Positions 25,785 to 37,679 of a stretch of 64,000 nucleotides of DNA are shown here, piece by piece (positions within the stretch are counted from its first letter, which is position 1; the number at the start of each line of letters is the position of its first letter). The DNA comes from Sandaracinaceae bacterium (lineage in GTDB: Bacteria > Myxococcota_A > Polyangia > Polyangiales > Houyiibacteriaceae). The position numbers and the translations under genes were made by a program. The DNA is taken from contig JACKEJ010000014.1 in NCBI GenBank assembly GCA_020633055.1, positions 1 through 64,000 of the forward strand. The letters run 5' to 3'. The notes under the pieces are model-generated. The model made no database searches. It saw nothing but the letters and a program-made list of their open reading frames with translations, and was not told the origin of the DNA.

Positions 25785-25859
25785 ACGTTGAATCCGCGGG
25801 CCAGGGCGCGTAGCGTCTGGCCCATGCGACGCTGCCTCAGCCCGTCCGGCACGGACAGG

Positions 25860-26771
25860 ATGCCTCTCCGTTCGACGCCCCGCCACGCACGCCGCCAGGT
25901 GGGCCTGTGGCTATCGCTGTGCGCGCTCGGCGCCGTCGGCTGCGGCGACGACACGCTGCCTCCCCTGCCGGATCGTCCGTCGTACGTGCTCACCGAGGCG
26001 GAGGGCCGCCCAACCTACGTGTACGTGCCGAGGGACTACGATCCATCCATCTCGTACCCCCTCGTGGTGCTCCTGCATGGCTACGGCGCCGGCGGCGGCG
26101 CCCAGAACCTGTACTTCGGGCTGAGCAACCAGACCACGGCCCTGCAGTTCATCTTGTTGTTGCCCAACGGGACGCGCGACGAGCAGGGCAGCACGCACTG
26201 GAACTCCGAGGCGGACCCGGACGACGTGGACGACGTGGCCTACCTGCGACGGTTGATCGACGAGGCCAAGGCGAACTTCCGGATCGACGCCCACCGTGTG
26301 TATCTCTTCGGCCACAGCAACGGGGGCTTCATGAGCTACCGCATGGCGTGCGACGCTTCGGACGCCATCACCGCCATCGCGAGCCTGAACGGGATGCCTC
26401 CAGAGGACCCCGCGGCGTGCGCGCCCGAGCGCGCCGTGAGCGTGTTGCAGATCCACGGCACCGCCGACGAGGACGTGCTCTACGACGGTCGCCCGACGTC
26501 CGACGGAAGTGGCTACCCGAGCGCACCGGAGGCGGTCGCCCGCTTTGCCGAGGCTGCCGGGTGCGACACCGAGCGCTCGGAGATGGGCGCCAACCTGGAC
26601 CTGGACGAGGAGCTCCCCGGGGACGAGACCACGGTGCTGGAGTATCGGCGCGGTTGCCGGCGCGGTCTCGACGCGGCCTTGTGGACCATCGTGGATGGTG
26701 AGCACCTACCGGCCCGGTCGGACTCGTTCGTGCCCAACGTGATCACGTGGCTGGTGAGTCACCGACTCTGA
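25860..26771 (+). CDS. LpqC-type alpha/beta hydrolase, polyhydroxybutyrate depolymerase/feruloyl esterase-like lipoprotein
   Basis: A 303-residue hydrolase from ATG 25860; ATG 25824 would add 12 residues before a normal lipoprotein signal. The signal ends in a lipobox AVGC. The oxyanion motif is VVLLHGYGAGGGAQNLYF, the nucleophile elbow is FGHSNGGFMSYR, the acid is probably in HGTADEDVLYDG and the histidine is in IVDGEHLPAR. These fit the LpqC/PHB depolymerase esterase family. Several cysteines may make disulfides. It is probably attached to the outer membrane and hydrolyses an ester substrate that cannot be named here. Confidence 0.8.
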   Translation: MPLRSTPRHARRQVGLWLSLCALGAVGCGDDTLPPLPDRPSYVLTEAEGRPTYVYVPRDYDPSISYPLVVLLHGYGAGGGAQNLYFGLSNQTTALQFILLLPNGTRDEQGSTHWNSEADPDDVDDVAYLRRLIDEAKANFRIDAHRVYLFGHSNGGFMSYRMACDASDAITAIASLNGMPPEDPAACAPERAVSVLQIHGTADEDVLYDGRPTSDGSGYPSAPEAVARFAEAAGCDTERSEMGANLDLDEELPGDETTVLEYRRGCRRGLDAALWTIVDGEHLPARSDSFVPNVITWLVSHRL

Positions 26772-26801
26772 CGGGGCGCGCCGTCGGCACCGTGGGCGGC
26801 G

Positions 26802-27692
26802 TCACTCGAGCACGAACGCGCGCACACCCCCCAGCTCCATCGCTGCGCTCATGTAGTCGCAGCCGCCGTCTGGGCGCGGCGACAGGTCCGCGATGCCGCG
26901 CAGCACGGACCTGACGAGGTTCGTGAGCCCCTCGTCCATCCCCGAGGCGATGTAGATGTCTTCGACCAGCTCGTTCATCGCGCTGATGGGCACATAGCCC
27001 CCGAAGCGACCGTCGAGCGTGTACTCACCTTCGTCCAGTCGGAACTCACCTCGCCCGCGCAGCATGGGGAAGTCCAGGTCCACGCCCAGGATCTGGATGG
27101 GGAGCGTCACCTCGGCAGCCTCGACGTACAGGACCCCGTCGCGGATGGACGCTTCGCGCGTGGCCTCGAACTGATACCCCGGACGTGGGTCGAAGCTCTG
27201 CCCCGGAACCAAGAGCGAGTCGGTGCCCACGTCCACCGGGCCCATGCCCAAGCGGAAGCGCAGCGTGACGTGTGGGTCGTTCCGCCAGTCGTGCAGGTCC
27301 CCCACCTCCGCGATGAGCAGCAGCGTGCCGTCGTTCACCATGCTCTGCACGATGGTCGACACGTTCTCGGCCCCGAACACGACGAGCGCCGCGCCCAGAC
27401 CGGAGAGCTGGTTGTCGACGCCGGACTCGCCCTCGGGGCTGACGAAGTCGGGCTTGAAGCACCCAGAGGCGTCGGAGCCGGCGGTGTGATCCACGTGGTC
27501 GAGGTCGAAGCCCCGCACGGTTCCATCGGGCTCTGGCTGGGTGATGAACTCGAGCCGCGCCATGACGAACGTCGCGGTCTCCCCTGGCTCCTGGTCGTCC
27601 TCGCACCCTGGCGGCGACGCGAGCCCCACCGCCCCCGCGAGGGTGACGCTGGTCAGCGCTCTCACGAGCGACCGGGGCAAATGCGACGGCAT
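26802..27692 (-). CDS. Hypothetical lipoprotein
   Basis: A 296-residue protein with start ATG 27692 and a lipoprotein-like signal ending SPPGCEDD. The body alternates strands and loops: ARLEFITQPEPDGTVRGFDL, then GTLLLIAEVGDLHDW and AAEVTLPIQILGVDLD. Cysteines occur at DASGCFKPDF and PDGGCDY, so a disulfide is possible. It resembles exported beta-sandwich lipoproteins common in myxobacteria, but I do not recognise a family. It is convergent with the esterase gene. Confidence 0.65.
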   Translation of the reverse strand: MPSHLPRSLVRALTSVTLAGAVGLASPPGCEDDQEPGETATFVMARLEFITQPEPDGTVRGFDLDHVDHTAGSDASGCFKPDFVSPEGESGVDNQLSGLGAALVVFGAENVSTIVQSMVNDGTLLLIAEVGDLHDWRNDPHVTLRFRLGMGPVDVGTDSLLVPGQSFDPRPGYQFEATREASIRDGVLYVEAAEVTLPIQILGVDLDFPMLRGRGEFRLDEGEYTLDGRFGGYVPISAMNELVEDIYIASGMDEGLTNLVRSVLRGIADLSPRPDGGCDYMSAAMELGGVRAFVLE

Positions 27693-27731
27693 GCCGCACA
27701 GCGTACGCCCATTCGGGGGTAAAGTGTCCAC

Positions 27732-28520
27732 GTGACAGATTTCCAACGCCTCACCCTCTCCCGTCAACACGATCACGTGCTCCTCATCGGCCTGAACCGC
27801 GCCGAGAAGCGCAACGCGTTCGACCTGCGCATGCTCAACGAGCTGGGCCAGGCCATCACGCTGTACGAAGACGACCCGGCGCTGCGCTGCGCGGTGCTGT
27901 ATGCCGCCGGCGACCACTTCACGGCGGGCCTCGACCTGGCCGAGGTCGGTCCCGCGGTGGAGGCGGGCGCGGCCCTCTTCCCCGACGGCGGCGTGGACCC
28001 CCTCGGGATGCGCGGGCGGGTGCGTAGCAAGCCGCTGGTGATGGCCGTGCAGGGCTACTGCCTGACCATCGGCATCGAGCTGCTGTTGGCCAGCGACATC
28101 CGCATCGCGGCATCGGACACGCGCTTCGGACAGATCGAGATCAACCGCGGCATCTTCCCCTTCGGGGGCGCGACGCTGCGCCTGCCGCAGGTCGCGGGCT
28201 GGGGCAACGCCATGCGCTGGCTGCTCACGGGCGACATGTTCGACGCCCAGGAGGCGCTGCGGATCGGCCTCGTGCAAGAGGTCGTCCCCCCGGGCGAACA
28301 GCTGGCGGCGGCCACCCGTACGGCCAAGACCATCGCCATGCGCGCGCCGCTGGGGGTGCAGGCCACGCTCGAGTCTTCGCGCGTGATGCTGCACCAAGGG
28401 CCGGACGCGGCGGCCGAGCTGCTCCTGTCCCAGGCCCGCAAGCTGATGGCCACCGAGGACGCGGCGGAAGGCCTGCGCTCGTTCGTGGAGCGGCGCGAGG
28501 GCATCTTCAAGGGCAAGTGA
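27732..28520 (+). CDS. Enoyl-CoA hydratase/isomerase family protein (crotonase)
   Basis: A 262-residue crotonase-fold enzyme, GTG start at 27732. The CoA and oxyanion segments are EKRNAFDLRMLNELGQAI, AGDHFTAGLDLAEVG and QGYCLTIGIELLLASDIRIA. The Glu in IGIELLLASD matches the first catalytic glutamate of hydratases. The second is less standard, QIEINRGIFPFGGATLRLPQ. The pattern suggests a crotonase of uncertain reaction. A second crotonase gene lies 780 bp away on the other strand with a different active-site pattern. Confidence 0.85.
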   Translation: MTDFQRLTLSRQHDHVLLIGLNRAEKRNAFDLRMLNELGQAITLYEDDPALRCAVLYAAGDHFTAGLDLAEVGPAVEAGAALFPDGGVDPLGMRGRVRSKPLVMAVQGYCLTIGIELLLASDIRIAASDTRFGQIEINRGIFPFGGATLRLPQVAGWGNAMRWLLTGDMFDAQEALRIGLVQEVVPPGEQLAAATRTAKTIAMRAPLGVQATLESSRVMLHQGPDAAAELLLSQARKLMATEDAAEGLRSFVERREGIFKGK

Positions 28521-28633
28521 GCAAGGACGCCCGCCACGCGGGTCGGAGGAGCACGGCGCGGTGCCGGATCCGGGTCCGCTCGGGACGTGCCGTCAACGCC
28601 ACGCGCCACGCCCCGGCCGCCCGCCGAGGGCGC

Positions 28634-29299
28634 CTACGCGCGCCGCTTGACGTTCACGTCCACCGGGTCACGTGGCTGGCGCGTGGCGTTCACGGGCACG
28701 CTCTCGTCCTCGTAGCCGAAGGAGACACCGCACAGCATCAGCTCATCGTCGGGGATGGCGAGCTCCCGCGCGAGCAAGCCCGCGTAGGCCCGCAGCGCCG
28801 CCTGCGGGCATGAGCCGACGCCACGCGACGTGAGCGCCAGCATGAAGGTCTGGACCCACATGCCCACGTCGAGCGCCACGCCGAGCCCGAACGAGCGGTG
28901 CATGCAGACCACCGCGACGTGCGGCGCGTCGAACAGCGCGAAGTTGCGCGCGTGGGCGTCCAACCGCCCCTGCATGTCGTCGCGCCCGACGCCCATCTTC
29001 CCGTACATCTCCACGGCGCACGCCACCTGACGCTTGCGGTAGTCGCCGGGGAACGTGTCGATGGGGTGCTCCATCTGCTCGAAGCGCCCCGCCGCGAACT
29101 CCTCCAGCATGGCGCTCCGCACGCGATCGCGGGCAGCGCCGGAGGCCAGGTACACGCGCCAGGGCTGCACGTTGCAGTTGCTGGGTGTGTGCTGCGCCAG
29201 CTCGAGGCACGCCGCGATGACCTCCTCCGGGACCGGGTCCGGCTTGAAGCCCCGCACGCTGCGCCGCGCCCTCACCGCCTCGTCGAAGTCCATGCTCAT
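28634..29299 (-). CDS. Nitroreductase family protein
   Basis: A 221-residue FMN-dependent oxidoreductase. The FMN-binding N-terminus ARRSVRGFKPDPVPEEVI and HTPSNCNVQPWRVYLASG are typical, as is the C-terminal SRGVGSCPQAALR and the terminal strand CGVSFGYEDES. It overlaps the crotonase gene stop as ATGA, so the two are co-translated. The substrate (quinone, enal, or nitro compound) is not predictable from sequence alone. Confidence 0.87.
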   Translation of the reverse strand: MSMDFDEAVRARRSVRGFKPDPVPEEVIAACLELAQHTPSNCNVQPWRVYLASGAARDRVRSAMLEEFAAGRFEQMEHPIDTFPGDYRKRQVACAVEMYGKMGVGRDDMQGRLDAHARNFALFDAPHVAVVCMHRSFGLGVALDVGMWVQTFMLALTSRGVGSCPQAALRAYAGLLARELAIPDDELMLCGVSFGYEDESVPVNATRQPRDPVDVNVKRRA

Positions 29300-30069
29300 G
29301 CGCGCTTCCCCTTGTTCAAGATGGCCGTGACGGCCGACACGTTCTCCGCCGACCCGTAGCAACTGCTCAGCGCTTCGTTCTCCGCGGCCGTCGCAGCCGC
29401 GAGCGAGGCCTCTTCCCCGGCTATGAGGAGGCGCTTGCAGGCCGCCGCGGCGCCGGGGGAAACCGACGCCACGTCGCTGGCGATGGCGAGGACCTCCTCG
29501 TCCAGCTGCTCGTCCGCGAACACGCGCGTGACGAGGCCCCAGTCGGCGGCGGTGCGTGCGCTGATGGGCTTGCCGCGCAGCACCAGTTCGTTCGCGCGCT
29601 GACGCCCGATGAGCCGCGGGAGCGTGAACGAGCTGCCGTACTCGAGCACGAGCCCGAGGTGCACGAAAGGTGTGCTGAAGGTCGCGCGCTCGGCCGCGTA
29701 GACCATGTCGAAGTAGGGCAGGATGGTGACGCCCATGCCCACGGTGGGACCCTGCACCGACGCGATCAGCGGCTTCTCGAAGGCACGCAGGTGACGTGCG
29801 ATGTGCACCAACGCGTCGGGTGGCGCCTTCCCCTCCGCGATCTGCAGGAAGACGTTCACGTCCACCCCGGCGGTCCACATGTCGCCGGTCGACGCGAGCA
29901 CCACGGCGCCCACGCTCGGGTCGGCGTTGGCCTCGGCGAGGGCGGCAACCAGGGCCCCGGCGAGCTCGCCCGAGAGGGCGTTCTTCTTCGCGGGGCGGTT
30001 GAGGATCAGCCGCCGGACGCGACCTTGGTCTTCGCGCGCGAGGACCGGGACAGGGGCATCGTGAGACAT
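29296..30069 (-). CDS. Enoyl-CoA isomerase-like crotonase
   Basis: A 257-residue crotonase from ATG 30069; an in-frame GTG at 30081 is less likely. CoA/oxyanion motifs are PAKKNALSGELAGALVAALA and STGDMWTAGVDVNVF. The first hydratase glutamate is replaced (VGMGVTILPYFDMVYA). The later motif LGLVLEYGSSFTLPRLIG resembles the glutamate motif of delta3-delta2 enoyl-CoA isomerases, so isomerase activity is more likely than hydratase. It is upstream of and coupled to the nitroreductase. Confidence 0.82.
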   Translation of the reverse strand: MSHDAPVPVLAREDQGRVRRLILNRPAKKNALSGELAGALVAALAEANADPSVGAVVLASTGDMWTAGVDVNVFLQIAEGKAPPDALVHIARHLRAFEKPLIASVQGPTVGMGVTILPYFDMVYAAERATFSTPFVHLGLVLEYGSSFTLPRLIGRQRANELVLRGKPISARTAADWGLVTRVFADEQLDEEVLAIASDVASVSPGAAAACKRLLIAGEEASLAAATAAENEALSSCYGSAENVSAVTAILNKGKRA

Positions 30070-30121
30070 CGTGCCGCGCACTGTAGCAGCCTCTCGCTGC
30101 GCGGCCCGGCGGGCACGCAGC

Positions 30122-30442
30122 TCAGGACTGCTGAGCGCGGTCGCGCGCTTCCTGTTCCTCGATCTCGCGCATCACCTCACTGGCGTCCATCTCCATGGAG
30201 CGCGGCCGCGAGACCTCGTCCTCGAGCAGCACCTCGAGCGTGGGCACGCCGGTGGCCTTCCGCAGCAAGGGCTCGATGACCAGCGTACGGATGTAGCGGC
30301 CTCCTACGCTGTAGGCCGCCTTACCGCTCAGGCGCAGGCTGACGCGCTTGGGTGACACGTCGAGCAGCTCGACGCCGCCGCCGTCCGCTTCGAGGAGCGG
30401 ACGCAGCACCTGATCGACGGCAGCCTGAACACGCTCCTTCAT
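30122..30442 (-). CDS. NifU-like C-terminal domain protein without the cysteine pair
   Basis: A 106-residue protein starting at ATG 30442. Its first 70 residues follow the NifU/NfuA C-terminal domain: ERVQAAVDQVLRPLLEADGG, then GVELLDVSPKRVSLRLSGKA and IRTLVIEPLLRKATG. In NifU and NfuA a CxxC binds the Fe-S cluster where this protein reads AYSVGGRYI; no cysteine is present after the initial residues. It therefore cannot form the usual bridging Fe-S cluster and may have a scaffold or protein-binding role. The acidic C-terminal tail is rich in Glu and Arg. It lies 49 bp downstream of carB on the same strand. Confidence 0.75.
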   Translation of the reverse strand: MKERVQAAVDQVLRPLLEADGGGVELLDVSPKRVSLRLSGKAAYSVGGRYIRTLVIEPLLRKATGVPTLEVLLEDEVSRPRSMEMDASEVMREIEEQEARDRAQQS

Positions 30443-30491
30443 GACGGGACACAATCACCAAAATCGGACGCAGTCAACGTCTTGCGCGACG

Positions 30492-33854
<3,363 letters not shown>

Positions 33855-33973
33855 AGGCTCGATCGGCTAGAGGTCTTGGCCGCGATCTGCCTCGATTCGA
33901 GAGCGACGCTCACGACCGGGGCCGCTTTATCAGAGGGTCAGCGGGGCGGCAAGGCGCTGCGGCCCGAGAAGCG

Positions 33974-34492
33974 TCACTGCGCTTCGAGGAGAGCGCGAAT
34001 CTCGGCCTCCAGGGGCGCCGCGTCCGCTGCGCGAAAGCCGCGATGGACGCTGTGCACCACGCCGGCGCGATCGATGAGGTAGGACGACGGCATGGTGGTG
34101 GGGCCATAGCGCTCGGCCACCGCGTGCTGCGCGTCGTGCACGACCGGGAACGTGAGCGGCTGCCGCTGCAGGAAACGCGTCATGTTGGCCACGTCCTGAT
34201 CGACGTTGACGCCGACCACGACCAGGCCTCGCTCGCGGTAGGTCTGGTAGAAGCGCTCGAGCACCGGCAACTCTTCGCGGCAGGGCCCGCACCAGGAGGC
34301 CCAGAAGTCCACCAGCACCACCTTGCCCCGCAGGCTGGCGAGGTCCACGCGCTGCCCGGCGAGGTCGGTCAGGCCGATCTCGGGGGCGCGCTGCCCGCCG
34401 CGCAGCGCGAGGGCCGTCTGTGGTCCGAGGGGGAAAAAGACCGAAGCCGCCGAGAAGGCCACGATCGCACAAGCCGCGAGGGTGCGTCGCAT
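33974..34492 (-). CDS. TlpA/ResA-like thioredoxin-fold protein
   Basis: A 172-residue exported thiol oxidoreductase. ATG 34492 gives a good signal peptide (TLAACAIVAFSAASVFF, cleavage near ALAL). ATG 34540 overlaps the upstream stop and is possible but makes a longer N-terminus. The active site is WASWCGPCREELPVLERF and the cis-proline region TTMPSSYLIDRAG, as in TlpA/ResA. It should act in the periplasm as a disulfide reductase or in cytochrome c or other thiol maturation. The overlap with a DsbA-like lipoprotein gene suggests the two work in one pathway. Confidence 0.85.
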   Translation of the reverse strand: MRRTLAACAIVAFSAASVFFPLGPQTALALRGGQRAPEIGLTDLAGQRVDLASLRGKVVLVDFWASWCGPCREELPVLERFYQTYRERGLVVVGVNVDQDVANMTRFLQRQPLTFPVVHDAQHAVAERYGPTTMPSSYLIDRAGVVHSVHRGFRAADAAPLEAEIRALLEAQ

Positions 34493-34536
34493 GAAGCCCT
34501 CGGACGCCTCGCGTCGGCGAACATTCACGTGGCCGT

Positions 34537-35508
34537 TCATCGCGCCGCGATCTCCTCGCGCAGATAGTCGATCAGCTCGTCCAGCTGAGCGGGGGGGAGC
34601 TCGCGGTTGTTCACGTAGATGGTGGGCGTGCTGTTCACGCCGATGCGCTGTCCCTCGGCCCGCGAGCGGTCCACCCGCGCGCGCAGGGCCTCGTCCTCGA
34701 AGTCGGCGCGGAAGCGGTCCATGTCGAGCCCGAGCGACTGCGCGTAGCGGGCGATGTCGGTGGGCTCGAGGTTCGTCTGGTTCTCGAAGAGCAGGTCGTG
34801 CATCTCCCAGAACTTGCCCTGCGCGCCAGCGGCTTCGGCCGCCACGGCGGCGGCGGCCGCATGCTGATGCATGGAGAGGGGATAGTGCCGGAACACCAGG
34901 CGCACCTGACCGGGGAACTCCTCGACGGCACGACCGAGCGGCCGGTGAGCTCGCGAACAGAACGGGCACTCGAAGTCGCTGAACTCCACGATGGTCACAG
35001 GCGCCATGACGGCGCCCCGCACGGGCGCATCGTCGAGGTCGATCTCGACGCGCGTGTCGGCCCCGTAGCGCACGCGGAAGTGCTCCCGCAGCTCGTCGCG
35101 CTCGAGGCCCCCGGCGGCGAGGCGCGCGAGGTAGCGCGCAGCGGGCACGCACGAGCGACACGCCACGTTGGTGGTGATGCACTCGGCGACGCTCACGGGC
35201 TCGCCACAGGGCGAGGTGAGGTCGCTGACCTGCGACCACCAGACCCGGCGCGCCGCACCATCCAGCTCGGAGATGTCGACCCCTGCGAGCTCTTGCACTG
35301 GCGTCGCAGGTGCCCGGTCGGGTCCGGCCGCTGGAGTGACTGGCCGGGCCTCCGTGGCGCTCGCGTCGCTCTCGCTTCCGCACCCCGCCATGGCCAGCAG
35401 CGCCGCGACGACTGCGACGTCCGCGAGGCGGACGAGCCATCGGCGCCCTCCTCGCCCCAACGAGCTCTCGTGATTCGACGCGTGCGACCCTTGTTTCGAC
35501 CACTGCAT
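34537..35508 (-). CDS. DsbA-like thioredoxin lipoprotein
   Basis: A 323-residue lipoprotein starting at ATG 35508 with lipobox AMAGC. An N-terminal unit of about 110 residues contains four cysteines (SPCGEPVSVAECITTNVACR and SCVPAARYL). The C-terminal DsbA/thioredoxin-4 domain has the active site VEFSDFECPFCSRAHRPLGR, and the cis-proline part GVNSTPTIYVNNRE. It is likely a periplasmic thiol-disulfide oxidoreductase. The N-terminal cysteine-rich unit is not part of ordinary DsbA. It is coupled to the TlpA-like gene by overlap. Confidence 0.85.
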   Translation of the reverse strand: MQWSKQGSHASNHESSLGRGGRRWLVRLADVAVVAALLAMAGCGSESDASATEARPVTPAAGPDRAPATPVQELAGVDISELDGAARRVWWSQVSDLTSPCGEPVSVAECITTNVACRSCVPAARYLARLAAGGLERDELREHFRVRYGADTRVEIDLDDAPVRGAVMAPVTIVEFSDFECPFCSRAHRPLGRAVEEFPGQVRLVFRHYPLSMHQHAAAAAVAAEAAGAQGKFWEMHDLLFENQTNLEPTDIARYAQSLGLDMDRFRADFEDEALRARVDRSRAEGQRIGVNSTPTIYVNNRELPPAQLDELIDYLREEIAAR

Positions 35509-35586
35509 GGCGGCGGGATGGTAGCAGCCTGGTCGACGATTGCGAGCGCCCCATCGCCGCGCTCGCGTGCCCACCAGGGCGACTGC

Positions 35587-35841
35587 TCAGGCCTGGCTGT
35601 AGGAGGCGAGCTGCCCCCGCACCACCTCTTCGTTGATGCCGGAGCGGATGAAGTCCTTGAGGCAGTCGGCGATGGTCAACATGAGCGCATCGACCCCATC
35701 GTCGTCGATGAGCTTGGACAAGAGCGCGCGAGACTCGCGGCTGTCTTCCGTGCGGAGAAACCCTCTGACTTGATCAATCGTGATGCCGCCTTTGAAGTCG
35801 ATGATGGCGTTCTCGACCAGGTAGCGTGCAAGCTCGTTCAC
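35587..35841 (-). CDS. Small conserved-looking protein
   Basis: An 84-residue protein beginning with GTG at 35841, preceded by a perfect AGGAGG ribosome site eight bases upstream, which makes translation likely. It is acidic and helical: ARYLVENAIIDFKGGITIDQ, then SRALLSKLIDDDGVDALMLT and DFIRSGINEEVVRGQLASYS. No signal peptide or membrane helix. The family is unknown to me. It sits alone upstream of the DsbA-like gene. Confidence 0.7.
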   Translation of the reverse strand: MNELARYLVENAIIDFKGGITIDQVRGFLRTEDSRESRALLSKLIDDDGVDALMLTIADCLKDFIRSGINEEVVRGQLASYSQA

Positions 35842-35999
35842 GCGAGGGCCTCCTAGGTGGAAAGAAATCTACGTTCTTCCTCATCTAATCGCGCGGTCCC
35901 TCAAATGGCAAGTATTGCGCCCGGGCTGAACTGCCCTGCGGAGCTGCCGCGTTCGATGCCCGTCCGGCGTGGCGACCGCGGCAACCCTTCCCCGATGGC

Positions 36000-36764
36000 T
36001 CAGTGCCCCAGGTCCGGGGGCCCGTCCATCTCGGGGAACTCGTAGTTCGGCAGTGACAAGAACGCCTGCTTCAGCGCCTCGCCCCACCCTCGGGAGATCG
36101 TCTGGAAGTAGGGAGCGTCTCGGCCGATGCGCAGCTGGCGCTCGACCCGCAGCGTGTCGCGCTCGTAGACCTGCACGTCGAGAGGCATCCCCACGGAGAG
36201 GTTGGCCTTGATGGTCGAGTCGAACGAGACCAGCAGCAGCTTGATCGCGTCCTCGAAGCTCATGGCGGGGTCGTAGGCGCGGATCAGGATCGGCCGCCCA
36301 TACTTGGTCTCGCCGATCTGGAAGAACGGGGTGTCGTTCGACGCCTCCAGGAAATTGCCCTCGGGGTAGACCATGAAGAGGCGCGGCTCGGTGTCGCCGA
36401 TCTGTCCGCCCACGATCACGGTGGCGGAGAAGGTCGAGTCGGCCCGCTGCCCGCCGCCGCTCGCGTCGCTGATGATCTCACGCAGGGTCTCCCCGACGAT
36501 GCGGGCCACCTGGAACATGGAGGGCGCGCCGAGGATGGTGGGGTTTCGCTCCGCCGGGGCCTTGGCGCGCTCGTCCAGGAGGCTCACCAGCGCCTGCGTG
36601 GTCGCGAGGTTGCCCGCTGTGAGCAGCGTGATGACGCGCTCTCCCTCCGTGGTCCACGTGAACATCTTGCGGAACACCGAGATGTTGTCCACGCCGGCGT
36701 TCGTGCGGGTGTCCGACATGAAGACGAGCCCGCGGTTCATACGGAGCCCAACGCAGTAAGTCAT
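36000..36764 (-). CDS. Anbu proteasome-type protease
   Basis: A 254-residue member of the Anbu branch of proteasome-like Ntn hydrolases (relatives of HslV). After Met removal the N-terminus is TYCVGLRMNRGLVFMSDTR, which exposes the catalytic Thr1; the Asp17-like residue is in SDTRT. Other family features are ITLLTAGNLATTQALVSLLD and YKYGRPILIR-type strand patterns (KYGRPILIRAYDPAMSFEDA). The length is normal. It is the last gene of an operon with a transglutaminase-like protein, an alpha-E protein and an ATP-grasp ligase, the context by which Anbu is recognised. Confidence 0.9.
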   Translation of the reverse strand: MTYCVGLRMNRGLVFMSDTRTNAGVDNISVFRKMFTWTTEGERVITLLTAGNLATTQALVSLLDERAKAPAERNPTILGAPSMFQVARIVGETLREIISDASGGGQRADSTFSATVIVGGQIGDTEPRLFMVYPEGNFLEASNDTPFFQIGETKYGRPILIRAYDPAMSFEDAIKLLLVSFDSTIKANLSVGMPLDVQVYERDTLRVERQLRIGRDAPYFQTISRGWGEALKQAFLSLPNYEFPEMDGPPDLGH

Positions 36765-36871
36765 AGGCGCGTAGCATATCCCGAAATCGGGGCGCGTGGG
36801 CGAGCGGGACGTGCGCTGTGAGCACGGAATCTCCGTGGCCAGGCCCTGCCGCGTGCCCAGTGCGGCGCGAC

Positions 36872-37675
36872 CTACTGTTCGCTGACCTGAACGGCCACGA
36901 CCATGGACTCCGAAGCGCTCCCCACGCGCAGCCCGGAGATGGGCGCGGCGTCTTGGTAGTCGAGCCCCGTCGCGACCCGCACGTAGCGCTCGTCCGGGCA
37001 GACCTCGTTGGACACGTCGAAGCCGACCCACCCGAGCCCCTGGACGTACGCCTCACCCCAGGCGTGCGTGGCGTCCTGGTCCACCTGCTCGTCCATCATC
37101 AGGTAGCCGCTGACGTACCTCGCGGGCAACCCGAGGACGCGCGCCGCGCTGACGAAGACGTGCGCGTGGTCCTGGCAAACCCCCTTCCCTGCGGCCAGGA
37201 CGTCCTCCACGGACGAGGCCGCCGTCGTCGCGCCCTTGTGGTACGCGACCCGCTCGCCGATGGCCCTCGAGAGCGCGTGCAGCGACGACAGCGGGTCCTT
37301 GCGCGTGTCGCCGAGGGAGCGGGCCAGGTCCGACACCTGCGCCCCTGGGGCGGTGAGGTCCGTCTCGCGACAGAAGAGCCACAGCGGCGCGAAGCCCGCG
37401 TGCTCCCCAGCGACTCCGGCGCAGTCACGGGTGTCGACTTGCCCCTCGCTGCGCACACGAATCTCGTGCGCTTCGGGCAGTAGGCTGACGAGCTCGACCT
37501 TGTTGTGGAAGTGGTCGAAGTAGCTGACCTGCTTCTGCCCACCCTCGACCTCCGTCTTCCAGGACAGCACGGTCTGCGTGGCGTCGCTCCCTGGCGTGAG
37601 GCGCAGGCGCGAGAGCCCGTAGCGGACGGGCGCGTCGTACGTGTACAGCGTGGTGTGGGAGATGGTGAGGCGCAT
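36872..37675 (-). CDS. Transglutaminase-like cysteine protease-fold protein of the Anbu operon
   Basis: A 267-residue protein. The N-terminal beta domain (LTISHTTLYTYDAPVRYGLS) and the catalytic core are typical of the bacterial transglutaminase-like family. The triad is visible: Cys in AAGKGVCQDHAHVFVSAAR, His in DQDATHAWGEAYV and Asp in WVGFDVSNEVCPDE. It probably hydrolyses or ligates amide bonds. It lies between the Anbu gene and the alpha-E gene (4 bp gap), the standard order of this set. Confidence 0.92.
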   Translation of the reverse strand: MRLTISHTTLYTYDAPVRYGLSRLRLTPGSDATQTVLSWKTEVEGGQKQVSYFDHFHNKVELVSLLPEAHEIRVRSEGQVDTRDCAGVAGEHAGFAPLWLFCRETDLTAPGAQVSDLARSLGDTRKDPLSSLHALSRAIGERVAYHKGATTAASSVEDVLAAGKGVCQDHAHVFVSAARVLGLPARYVSGYLMMDEQVDQDATHAWGEAYVQGLGWVGFDVSNEVCPDERYVRVATGLDYQDAAPISGLRVGSASESMVVAVQVSEQ

Positions 37676-37679
37676 CGCG

